Assembly (NCBI GenBank): GCA_003868215.1
Contig: QWDQ01000021.1
Coordinates: forward strand, 248,001-312,000
Length of the DNA stretch: 64,000 nt
Origin: Pseudophaeomoniella oleicola
Taxonomy: Eukaryota; Ascomycota; Eurotiomycetes; Phaeomoniellales; Phaeomoniellaceae
Direction: 5' to 3'
The stretch's first letter is position 1. The number at the start of each line of letters is the position of its first letter. This document shows positions 21,923 to 31,800 of this stretch, in pieces. The notes beneath the pieces were generated by a model that worked only from the letters and a program-made list of their open reading frames with translations, was not told where the DNA came from and ran no database searches. A program made the position numbers and the translations under genes.

Positions 21923-22831
21923 ATGATCCCCACGATGAAGCTCAATTTTACAACCCTAGATGTTTTCACTTCCACCAAATTCACGGGAAATCAATTGGCT
22001 GTCGTGACCATTCCCAGCGATCTGGTGGAAAGTATATCCTACGACCAGAAACGGAAGATCGCGAAAGAGTTCAATCTGGCTGAGACGGTCTTCATCCTTG
22101 AACCAGCTGCCGGTGGTGATGTGTCCGATCTCCCGATCAATATCTACTTGCCCAGCACCGAGATCCCTTTTGCAGGGCACCCGACCATTGGGACGGGCAT
22201 CTACCTCCTCCATTACCAAAAGCGTCATGTCAAAGCCATCGTACCGAAAGCCGGCCGGATAAGCCTAGCATATGACATGGACCAGAAAACAATTGCAGCA
22301 TCAATCCCTCACGAGACACACAACGATAGCCATCCTGTGCCCTGTCAGTTCTCGCTCCCCGGTCCACCGCGATGCCCACTGTTCTCCATCGTGAAAGGCA
22401 TGACATTTGCTCTCGTGCCACTCCCCGACCTCGCCGCCCTTGCCGCAGCCACCCGTGCCTTCGACGACCCCACCGAATATGATGATGGCTGGGAAGCCGG
22501 CTACCGGGGAACCAAGTACTATGTCGACCAAGGCCAGGACCCCCAAGGCCGTCACCTGCTACGCACCAGGATGCACGGCGCCGCCAACGACCCCGTCGAA
22601 GATGCCGCTACCGGCAGCGCCTCGTGCGCGCTGGCCTGTTTCTTAGCTCTTCAACTGCCCACCGATGAAGCTGCCGGTCCGTCCGAGTATCACGTCGTGC
22701 AGGGCGTCGAGATGGGCCGAAAAAGCGACATCTTCGTGACCGTCACGCGGACGAACGACGGGAGCGCGATCGAGTCTGTCGTTCTAAAAGGCACCGCCGT
22801 CAAAGTCATGGAGGGGACTATCGAATTATGA
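21923..22831 (+). CDS. PhzF-fold isomerase/epimerase-like protein
   Basis: An intronless 302-aa protein when started at ATG 21923; the next in-frame ATG at 21935 is nearly as good. It matches the PhzF/diaminopimelate-epimerase-fold family: LDVFTSTKFTGNQLAVV at the start, the conserved catalytic Glu as E54 in NLAETVF, FAGHPTIGTG, and the C-terminal lobe motif DPVEDAATGSASCAL. Length (about 290-300 aa) is normal. PhzF itself isomerises a dihydro-hydroxyanthranilate in phenazine synthesis. Fungal relatives are mostly of unknown substrate, and nothing nearby suggests phenazines, so I call only the fold and likely isomerase chemistry. There is no signal peptide, so it is probably cytosolic. Residue H77, in GHPT, is part of the family signature. 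Confidence 0.9.
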   Translation: MIPTMKLNFTTLDVFTSTKFTGNQLAVVTIPSDLVESISYDQKRKIAKEFNLAETVFILEPAAGGDVSDLPINIYLPSTEIPFAGHPTIGTGIYLLHYQKRHVKAIVPKAGRISLAYDMDQKTIAASIPHETHNDSHPVPCQFSLPGPPRCPLFSIVKGMTFALVPLPDLAALAAATRAFDDPTEYDDGWEAGYRGTKYYVDQGQDPQGRHLLRTRMHGAANDPVEDAATGSASCALACFLALQLPTDEAAGPSEYHVVQGVEMGRKSDIFVTVTRTNDGSAIESVVLKGTAVKVMEGTIEL

Positions 22832-24666
22832 TTAAAAGCAAGAATCAGACAGCTATGATGGTTCTTATCAACTTGAAGAAAGAAAGATAACCCTCTTTAA
22901 TTCTCCAGACTCTAACATTGATATCAGTCAATGAATAGCCTTGCGAGTGATCCGTCCTCACCTCTCCTCTCCTCTCCTCTCCATTCATCTATTTTGTTGT
23001 AGCCTCTCACTCAATGCCCGGGGAGTCGATTAACACGGTTCTCGAGAAGGGTGAAGAGAGGAGTGCTCTGAGTTTGCGAGGTACAGCACGGGATCGTTAC
23101 CAGTGCCGTAAAACTGATAAAGGGAAGCCATAGGTACGACGTCGATTTTTGAATTTGCACAATAGGGAGCTTGACTTTCTTTTGATCCATCTCCTCTTGA
23201 ACCTTGAGCTCGATAGCTGTTTCCGGTCAGTGTTCATGGACTTGGGAGATATAAAGTCAGGAAACAGCGTCTGGTATAACTTTAGCCACGCGATTCTCAG
23301 TATTGTGATGGTGCAGAGTATCATAGCCCTTGGCATGAACAGTCAACGTAGTGTGACAACGGGAATGCATGTTAACACCATTGAGATGGAGGTGGTGCCA
23401 AGACAGACTGCACTAGTCAATGGGCGCACGGGATATGCTATTACAAGGATGATGTTGTCACAAGCCGTCGAAGCATATCTGGAAGATTGCCGATCGCCCT
23501 GGGAGACGTGCAAAGCAACTACGTCGAGGAGACTCTGCGAGAGATTCGTGCCTGGATGTCCTTGGTAGCCCACGGAGCTAACGTAACCTCGCCATAGCCT
23601 TTCTATCAACGGAGGATGAAAGAGGCACACAATGATGAAGTGGACCAATGGCAGATCTGTTTCAGAGGTGAGATACGGAGTAGCAAGTCATATGCAGCCT
23701 GAGGCCTGGGACTTCTGGCCAATGCGAAATACCATCATCACTGAGGCTGTCCTATAGAGCTGCACGTGACATATGCGGCCTTCATCAAAAGCAAAGCAAT
23801 TTCGAGGCTCGCAGATGGAATGCTCGATCGCAAAGCAGGCGGGCCTTTTAATTTGAAGACAAGTCCGCACGTCGGATTCCTGGCTAATAAGTACAAGTGC
23901 ACATCTTTGCTCAGGATCGTACTTCTCGCATCTTGGACTTAAGAGATCGACACTGGCAGGACTGAGGTCTGATATGTGAAGCGTGAAGAGACATACGTGA
24001 CAGATTCGCGTTGTTCATGACGAGGTGAATCCAGGGCAAGTGGTTCGGAACGAGGAAAAACGATGTCCCGCAAGTCGAGTTCCATCAATCGACATCTCAT
24101 CCTCATCCCTTTTTCCCTTTCGACTTTGTTTCATCCACATCTTGCATCTGCTTTTCCATCCAGTTTCGAACCGCGACAGTTTTGGCTCAGATGGTCCCAT
24201 GTCAGATCATTTCTCATGATCAGGAACAGGAAATGACATGGCTGGAGTCACTCCACAAATAGATGCTTAGAAGCCGTGTCCGGCGCTCTCATTGGGTTTC
24301 ACGCGGCTGGCATTCCTGAGATTCCGCTTTTGGCATTATCAACATTCCGATACATTTGCCAAAATACATGTTCTATATTCGACAATGGCATGGTCTGGAT
24401 CTCTCCCTACGGATCGGGCTCTGCTTTCTCTCTAGGCGTCATGTCCATCTCCACTGCTGCATACCTCCTCCTTTCTCCTTCTGTGTTGTTTTGCTTCACG
24501 GTCTGGCGTCTGCGTGCAGCTCCATATATCCGTTTTCGGTCCTCATCTTCTATCCTTCTTTTCTATCTATTCTATGCAAGTCGCTCTTTTACCTCGTGTG
24601 CAAATTGATCATTAGATCTGTCCATTCGTTCAGTCTCTCCTTGTCGCGCAACAATACGCATTCACT
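22832..24666. other. Intergenic, no supported gene
   Basis: About 1.8 kb. A (CTCCT)n-like stretch lies near 22963-22982. Open stretches at 23149-23568 (+) and on the opposite strand were read and are not recognisable. From about 24420 to 24660 the + strand is CT-rich, as expected just before the CAP gene. Confidence 0.5.
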
Positions 24667-25977
24667 ATGCTTTCTCAATCAACCATTTCTAAGCGCATCG
24701 CAGGTGCCGTGCTCTCTGCTCTGCTATTTTCGGGCGCAGCATTGGCCCAGGACAGTACATACACTGATGGTTCGGTGTTCGAGTCTGATATTCTTTCCGA
24801 GACCAACATCTATCGTGTCAGACACCAGTCGGTGGCGGCAACATGGAACGACAGCATGGCCTCTGCAGCCGCGACATATGCTTCCGTATGCAATTTCACG
24901 CATCCTCCGTTGTATATGCAAGGATCCAACCTCGCCGCGGGTTTCTCGAATCCCATAGAAGTTGTGGATGCCTGGTACGATGAAGTCTCCAACCCGGGCT
25001 ACGACTTCAGCACACCTGGTCCGCAAGAGGGAACCCTCCACTTTACCCAACTCGTTTGGAACGCCTCGACTCAAATCGGTTGCGGCGCATACTACTGTAA
25101 TGGCACGAATAGCGTACCCGGTTGGTACACTGTCTGTTACTACTACCCCGAGGGTAATGTTGTCCTCTACGGTAATGAGGGCTACTACTTCCAGCGAAAC
25201 GTCTTCCCACCCGTCGTGGGTACTAGCACCTCATCTGTCTCGATCGTCAGTTCGACCACACCCCCTGCTGTATCGCCAACCAGCGGCGTCAGCTCCTCAG
25301 CCGTGACCACCACCGACTCCGTTGGCAGCACCATTACATCTGCTGCATTGGTCCCAAGTTCCAACCCGATCGCCTCCAACGCTCCAACCGGCTCTGCCAC
25401 CGCCTCCTTGAGCCCAATTTACAGTCTCACAAACAGCAGCTCTTTCATCGTCGGAACATCCACAATCGTGGGACCAACCTCGCAGACTGTCATCAACCCC
25501 ACAGGTCCAACCACCATATCTGTCGATGGTGTCGTAGTCGCGGTCAATCCAGCCAACACCCACATGACTCTCCTCGACGGAATCCTGACCGGCAGCGCTG
25601 CTCAAGCTGCCGTGGCTTCTGCAATGGGTGCAACCGCTCTACCGACCGCTTTGATCAACGAATTGAACGTCGCAAGCGTGATCAACGCGGTAACAGCAGC
25701 CATCTCCATCCCCGATCCTATCTCCATCAACCTCCTCAACCCCACCGCTATCAGCAATGGCAGCAGTACCATCATCGACGGAGAACTCACCACCACGACC
25801 GCCTCCTCCGCCACTGCTACGGCCGACCCTATCATCGATGCCGCACTGACTACCACCACCGGCGCGCCGATATGTACAGCCGCACCCGTGCAATACGTTA
25901 TGCTCGGCCAAGGTGTCATCAACCTTCTGATGCCAGGAGAAACCGTCAACGTCACGGCCCGAGCTTTTAATGGATAA
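24667..25977 (+). CDS. Secreted CAP/PR-1-family protein with Ser/Thr-rich tail
   Basis: An intronless 436-aa protein. Residues 1-27 form a signal peptide ending AALAQ. The CAP (SCP/Tpx-1/PR-1) domain spans about residues 35-175: ETNIYRVRHQSV, ATWNDSMA, CNFTHPP, the HFTQLVWNAST box and the C-terminal CYYYPEGNVV box. Cysteines expected to pair in this family are present. After it comes a long Ser/Thr/Ala/Val-rich region without a final hydrophobic GPI-like segment, so it is probably secreted or wall-associated rather than GPI-anchored. Fungal CAP proteins such as yeast Pry1-3 bind sterols and fatty acids and export them; some are virulence or effector proteins. The ENL motif typical of the family reads SNLA here. 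Lipid binding is inferred from the family. Confidence 0.92.
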   Translation: MLSQSTISKRIAGAVLSALLFSGAALAQDSTYTDGSVFESDILSETNIYRVRHQSVAATWNDSMASAAATYASVCNFTHPPLYMQGSNLAAGFSNPIEVVDAWYDEVSNPGYDFSTPGPQEGTLHFTQLVWNASTQIGCGAYYCNGTNSVPGWYTVCYYYPEGNVVLYGNEGYYFQRNVFPPVVGTSTSSVSIVSSTTPPAVSPTSGVSSSAVTTTDSVGSTITSAALVPSSNPIASNAPTGSATASLSPIYSLTNSSSFIVGTSTIVGPTSQTVINPTGPTTISVDGVVVAVNPANTHMTLLDGILTGSAAQAAVASAMGATALPTALINELNVASVINAVTAAISIPDPISINLLNPTAISNGSSTIIDGELTTTTASSATATADPIIDAALTTTTGAPICTAAPVQYVMLGQGVINLLMPGETVNVTARAFNG

Positions 25978-26753
25978 ACAGATAGACTGATCAGATCAGA
26001 TCAACGAAGTAAATTCTTCTTGTTGTCATTTTTTTTATCCTAATTTATGGGCCGAGGGCGTGGGGCACTTCCCAATGATATCAAAAAGGATGGGGGTTTA
26101 GGAGAAGGGAAGAAGTTGATGCGTCATTTCTTGATGTGTATGTATGTACCTATGTTTAGAAGTGATTGATGCGATAAGTTACTATTATTTGAGTGCAAAA
26201 TTCTTTCCTGTCCTACCTCCTTATCAGTAATTCAAATCCAGGAGCAAACCCTTCCCATTCTAAATACATAGATATGATTGCAAAAACCAGCGGGCAACTT
26301 TTGGAAAAGCTGTTGTTAAATATAGGTACGAAGCAATCGTTGATGTATTACAACTCTTTCTCATCTAATTGGGATCCGAACGTAGGAAACGTCCTTGCCA
26401 AGGAATTCCGCTTGCTTGCTTGCTTGCTTGCTGTTTTCCGCTCCGAATAAATTTTCCGGTCTTGACCTTCTCATACGGTCACTCGATAAAGATGATAGGC
26501 AACCACGTACCGTATGGGAAATTGAGTGTCGGGTTTGGGCTTTGAAAGGAAGGGTTTGGATCAGTGCAATGCAAGGTAGGTTGGTAAGGTAAGGTAGGTA
26601 CCTACATAAGCAAATCGGGGAGGATGATGTCGGATCTGGAGTACGGTGGGAATAGCGATGAGCCACTTCATGGTAAGTTAGTATTATTCCTTTCCTTGAA
26701 ACTCATTGTTATTTCGCCATGTCGTTTCAGCCGTAGATTACATAAGGGGAGGA
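25978..26753. promoter_or_regulatory. Intergenic with short tandem repeats
   Basis: 776 nt between two + strand genes. A (CTTG)5 repeat sits at 26411-26430, and a GGTAAGGTAAGGTAGGTACCTAC-like patch follows near 26582-26604. No gene is seen. Confidence 0.55.
26411..26430. repeat. (CTTG)5 microsatellite
   Basis: Five CTTG units in a row between the CAP gene and the methyltransferase gene. Confidence 0.85.
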
Positions 26754-27891
26754 ATGGATGCTCTACACGTAGCTAACACAGAGGCCATACATAGTCCATG
26801 ACCTCCCTCAGATATATACACGCCCGTCTCTTGATGTCCTGGTATATGTTTTGCGTCTGCTGACCTACACACCACCAACTCTGTCACTGTCATCTGCTCA
26901 CAAATCCCCGTCGAGCACGACATTCGTTGCCAGCCGTGGCCGACGTCGGAGGATACATCCAACGGGTATAACGCAGTACCTGACGACTATCGTGGCATCA
27001 CCTCTTCAGTGGCTCGGGAGCGATGCCGATCGTGAGGAGGTCTGGGCTCTTGCTGCAAAGCGACTCAGTGAAAGGGCAGGAAGAGCGGCGGCGGGGGACA
27101 TGGTGCGGAAGTTTCGGGTGCCCTTATCAGCGGGAGAGGGTCAGGCAGGGGAAGCGTCTGAGATCGAGTTGACCCTGCATGAACCCAGTATCGTCGAAGA
27201 CAATTTGGGCATGAAGACTTGGGCGTCCAGTCTTGTTCTGGCATCAAAGCTCCGAGATATGAGGAGATGGTTACCATCAGTTGAAAGCTGCAGTGGAGGA
27301 CGACTGAAGGTCCTTGAGCTCGGATCCGGAACCGGCTTGCTTGGACTCGCGGCCGCCGCTGTTTGGCCAGAATGTACCGTCAAACTCACCGATCTGGAAG
27401 CAATCGTCCAAAATTTGACGAGAAATGTCCAAGTCAATGCAGCTGCTCTGAGTTCATGTCGTAGTGAGCTCCCAGAGGCCTTGGCAATCGAGACTGCTGT
27501 GCTAGATTGGTCCTTGTCCCCGCCATTCAACAGATCGATCCCTACCACGGACGGAGTGGGAGGTAGCCAGCGGTTCGATATCATCCTTGCGTCCGATCCT
27601 TTATACTCCCATCTGCATCCGCCCTGGCTTGTCAACACTATTGCTTCCCATATCTCGACCTCACCAAATGCCCGAGTGATGGCTGGATACCCTCTTCGGA
27701 AAGGGTACGAGCAGGAGAGGGAAGATTTCGAGAGGCAGATGTCCGAGATGGGAATGCGCTGTGTCTACGAAGATGTCGTGACCGGGGTCAAGGAAGATTG
27801 GGGAGATGGCGAAGATGAGCAGGATGAAGACGAAGGTGATAAGCGAGAGAGTGTCAAATACGGAGTCTGGAGGTGGCCGGAGGCTCAGTGA
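26754..27891 (+). CDS. Family-16 SAM methyltransferase (Rrg1/Efm2-like)
   Basis: The main frame runs from upstream of 26851 to 27891 and has the seven-strand methyltransferase signature VLELGSGTGLLGLAAA, then LTDLEAIVQNLTRNV and a DIILASDPLY motif, as in the Methyltransf_16 group that methylates lysines on translation factors and other proteins. The conserved pre-domain EDNLGMKTWASSLVLASKL is also present. The main frame lacks an ATG near its 5' end. I propose a tiny first exon, 26754-26768 (MDALH), spliced over a 43-nt intron to 26812, giving 364 aa. That joins well to the conserved LRLLTYTPPTLSLSS. The intron is very short and its donor (GTAGCT) is weak, so the N-terminus is uncertain. The C-terminus has an acidic patch. 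Fungal members are often named glucose-inducible Rrg1; the substrate is not known from sequence. Confidence 0.82.
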
Positions 27892-28146
27892 TGAACTTGG
27901 CACCAACCAAGACGGGTTCAATCTGCTTATGGATTGGATATGTACAGCTGCAGGACAGCGAACGACTCGTTGGGATGGGAAGCGGTACTGATGACACTTC
28001 CAAGGACATTCAATGGCAGCTTGGACCATCCAGCACACAACAGCAAGGACACCCCAACCGCCAGATGCCATTGAGTCCACCAGAACAACTCCTTTTCTTT
28101 TGAGGTACGATACCCCTGATTGAAGATCCAAGCAATGGAATACACC

Positions 28147-28215
28147 TAGACATAGAATATATTCTACATAGACATAGAATATATTCTACACAGACATAGA
28201 ATACATTGTACTTAG
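28147..28215. repeat. 22-bp tandem repeat, about 3 units
   Basis: Units that begin GACATAGAATAYATT recur at 28149, 28171 and 28193; the third is slightly diverged, and a partial fourth starts at 28215. AT-rich and palindrome-like inside each unit (GAATATATTC). Confidence 0.85.
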
Positions 28216-28421
28216 ACATCGTACTTATAGACCAAGAAGCACACGCCTTCATTCTGAACCAATTAATTAATTAATTACCGAAGTAGGTAAGTAAGAGGGG
28301 CCCCCCACAAGCAATCCAAATTAGCCTTTGTTGGTGGGAAACCTCCCCCACGGCGTTAAACAAATAGGCGTCAGTATGAACCATCCTAGGCATCTCCTCT
28401 GGGGGTTGCTCGCCCCTCCCA

Positions 28422-28733
28422 ATTGGTCACTAGGATCAACAAGATCGGGTTTCGCCAATAATTAAACCAACAATTCCAAGATCAAGGTCAAGTTCATATC
28501 GTATCGTCACCGACCTCACAGACTCTCTTATTGGTCAATTGGTATTCAGAGGGGAAAAACTCATTTTCTTTCAGCACAATTGGTCTACCGATCCCCCATT
28601 GGCATATTTAACTTCGACTTCAGATGAACAACAATGGAATTGGTGGGATGAACACCACCAGCATCATTCATCATAGTATCTCACCACTGCTACCGTCAGC
28701 GTCACCATTACCTCCATCATTCTATGTTATTGG
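28422..28733. promoter_or_regulatory. Cluster of eight CCAAT boxes upstream of ATRR
   Basis: ATTGG (CCAAT on the other strand) occurs at 28422, 28530, 28538, 28579, 28598, 28639 and 28729, and CCAAT at 28455. By chance about 0.6 would be expected in 312 nt when both strands are counted. Such boxes are bound by the HapB/C/E-type CCAAT complex in fungi. Regulation of ATRR by it is an inference. Confidence 0.6.
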
Positions 28734-28834
28734 TGTAGAGAAAACATCAACAAGGCGGTCCCAGTAGATTCGGTCTTCTGGTCTGTGAAATTCACCCAAC
28801 TCACAATCCACACCATATTTCACCAGAAACGAAG

Positions 28835-31800
28835 ATGCACATCCTGGATGTCCACAAGGACCTGTCGGCACTCTTTAGACAACAAGTGCAGGCAACGCCC
28901 GATGCCCTCGCCTTAGAAGACGAAACGACGACATATTCCTATGCAGAGCTAGATCAAAATGTTGATGCTCTCGCACTTCGACTGCGTAAGTACGGTGTCA
29001 GTCGAGATAGTCTTGTGGGCGTGTTGCTACCCCGCAGTGCTGACTATGTAATTGCCTGTCTCGCCGCCCTTCGTGCTGGAGGTGCCTTCCTGGTCCTTGA
29101 ACTTGCCTACCCACCGGGCCTGTTGGCCGATGTGATCGATGATGCCAACCCAGAGGTGGTGGTCACGTATAGAGCCGAAGTTGGGAAAATAAAAGCGGGT
29201 ATGCCGCTCATCGTCCTCGACGAAGACGCATCAGAAGTCAATGGATATACGAAAGAACCTGCTCCGTTACCTGCTGACGATGATCTCGACCGACTGGCCT
29301 TCGTTTCTTACTCGTCAGGGACTACGGGTCGCCCAAAGGGGATTGCGAATCCCCACCGAGCGCCGGTGCTGTCATATGACCTGAGATTTGGCATTTGCAA
29401 TCTCCATCAAGGAGACCGGGTGGCCTGCAATGTCTTCTTTATTTGGGAGATCTTACGACCATTGTTACGTGGGGCAACTGTAGTGGCCGTCCCAGATGAG
29501 GCGAGCTATGACCCTGTTGCACTTGTGGACTTACTCGCGTCTAAGAATATCACCGAGACCCTTATGACTCCAACACTGTTGGCCACCATCCTGTCGCGGC
29601 ATTCAGATATTGGAAAACGTCTGCCGGATCTGCGAACCTTGTGGCTGAACGGCGAGGTAGTCACGGCTGACCTTGCCCATCGAGCTATCAAATCCCTTCC
29701 GAAGGCACGCTTACTCAACTGCTATAGTGCTTGTGAGACCCACGAGATTGCTTGCGGAGATATTAAAGAGATGCTTCAAGACACGGCCCAGTACTGTCCT
29801 GTTGGCCCACCGATGGATCCGAAACACACTTATATCCTCGATTCGAGTGGGCAAAGAGTGGAAGACGGGGCCAGTGGAGAGCTCTTCATCGGGGGACCGC
29901 TGCTAGCTCGCGGATACATCAACCGTCCAGAAACAACGGCGGAAGCGTTTACGCCGGATCGCTTTGATTCGACACCAGGCGCCCGCATGTATAGAACTGG
30001 GGATCTGGCACGGCTGCTTCCTTCAGGACTGCTCGAGATTACCGGCCGTGTCGGGGCTATGATCAAGCTTCGCGGCTACTCCGTCGTTCCTGGCAAGGTG
30101 GAGAATTCCATTGTGAAGCACCTCGCTGTCAGGCAATGTGCAGTCGTTGCTCATGGTGACGGCCTTGAGCGGCAACTGGTTGCGTACGTTGTTCCGGACA
30201 AGGAGAATGTTGATCGTCGCCCAGTTATTGAAATCAATGATTCGGGTCACAGTCCAGCGGCGCGGCGTACGCTATCGCCACACCTAGCACATTACATGAT
30301 TCCGGCTCTGTGGGTCGAATTAGACGAACTGCCGACTCATAGTGTCTCCGGAAAGGCCGACCTCAAACGTCTCCCGCCTCCACCCAGCCCAAAAGCAAGA
30401 GATGTTACCATAACGAACGGGACTAAGACCGAAAAAGATCCAATTACTATTGAGGCTATAGCTGAAATCTGGGCCGCTACTCTCAACATATCACGAAGTG
30501 TCGTGACACCAGAAAACAACTTCTTTGATCTAGGTGGTCACTCATTATTACTCGCCGATCTTGCCGCAAGGCTGTCGCGGAACTTCGGCCTTCGCATTCC
30601 CGTTTCTCGTCTCGTAGACCCTCCAACCATCAACGGTCATCTAGAAACCCTGCGTGATGTGAGGGACGGGCATACTGCAGCTGTGCAAGCAAACCTACCT
30701 GCCGTCTTGCGTGCAGACTCTATCCTTGATAAGGACATCCAACCATCTGGTCCTACAACATGCTCTCTCGATGAGGCGGAAATCGTGCTCCTAACGGGTG
30801 CAACCGGTTTCTTGGGTGCCTTTTTGCTAAATGACCTGTTGGAGAGCACCTCAGCTCATATTATATGCCTCGTACGTTTCAATGACCCTTCAGAAGAGGA
30901 TCAACCCGCAGGAATAGCAAGGATACGGAGGAACCTTTTGGATTTGGGACTATGGCGTGATTCGATGATGGAGCGCGTGGAGATCCTCCCGGGAAATTTA
31001 TCTCGTAAACGGCTCGGTCTTTCACGAGAAGCTTTCGCAGAGCTAGCTAGTCGCGTCCAGGTCATCATTCATGCTGCCGCCACTGTCAATCTGGTCTACC
31101 CCTATGCTGCATTGCGCGGCGCCAATGTCGATGGCACCAAGGAAATCCTGCGCCTCGCGTGCCAAGGTGGTGCGACAGTACAGTACGTGTCCACGAACGG
31201 TGTGTTGCCACCATCTCAGGAAGGCTGGCCGGAAGATGCCGTGCTCGATGTGGATGAGGTTCCAGAGAAGTTACTTGACGGTTATGGTCAAACAAAGTGG
31301 GTGGCTGAACAGCTTGTCCGTGAGGCTGGTCGTCGTGGGCTCCCGGTGAAGATATTACGGGCAGGTACAATTAGTGGTCACAGTACTACAGGTGCGGCGA
31401 ATGCATGGGACCTACTGTCAGCATTGATAGTAGAGTCGATACATATTGGTCATGCCCCAGATGTGGAAGGCTGGCGTGCTGAGATGACCCCAGTGGACTT
31501 TGTCAGCAAAGCGATCATCCATCTCTCTAGCCAGACTCACGCCAAACAACTTGTGTTCCATCTCGGTGACCCTGACCCGGTGGATACTACAGTGGTCTTC
31601 CAGGACCTGAAGGAACTCGGATACCCGACACAGCCACTTGGCTGGGAAGAATGGGTTGCACTCTGGACTGAAAAGAGAGGGTCTGCTAAAGGTGGTGACG
31701 GTGGATTTACCGTTGATATTCTTCGCAGCGGAATGCCGAGCGTCGAATTTCTTAGAGGCATTGTTGTGCTTAACAACGCTGCGACCCGGCCGTTCCGCGC

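Larger units (their letters stand above)
27892..28834. promoter_or_regulatory. Promoter region of the ATRR gene
   Basis: 943 nt before the NRPS-like gene. It holds a 22-bp tandem repeat (28147-28215) and, closer to the gene, a cluster of CCAAT/ATTGG boxes (28422-28733), each listed separately. No gene is seen. Confidence 0.6.

Noticed and set aside
21923-22831. Phenazine biosynthesis because of the PhzF fold
   Set aside because: Only the fold matches. No other phenazine gene is present, and fungal PhzF-like proteins are common with other or unknown roles.
23149-23568. A 139-codon open frame between PhzF and CAP genes
   Set aside because: No recognisable domain, no signal peptide and no support from introns or composition. 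The opposite strand is equally open in patches (a His-rich stretch), so neither is convincing.
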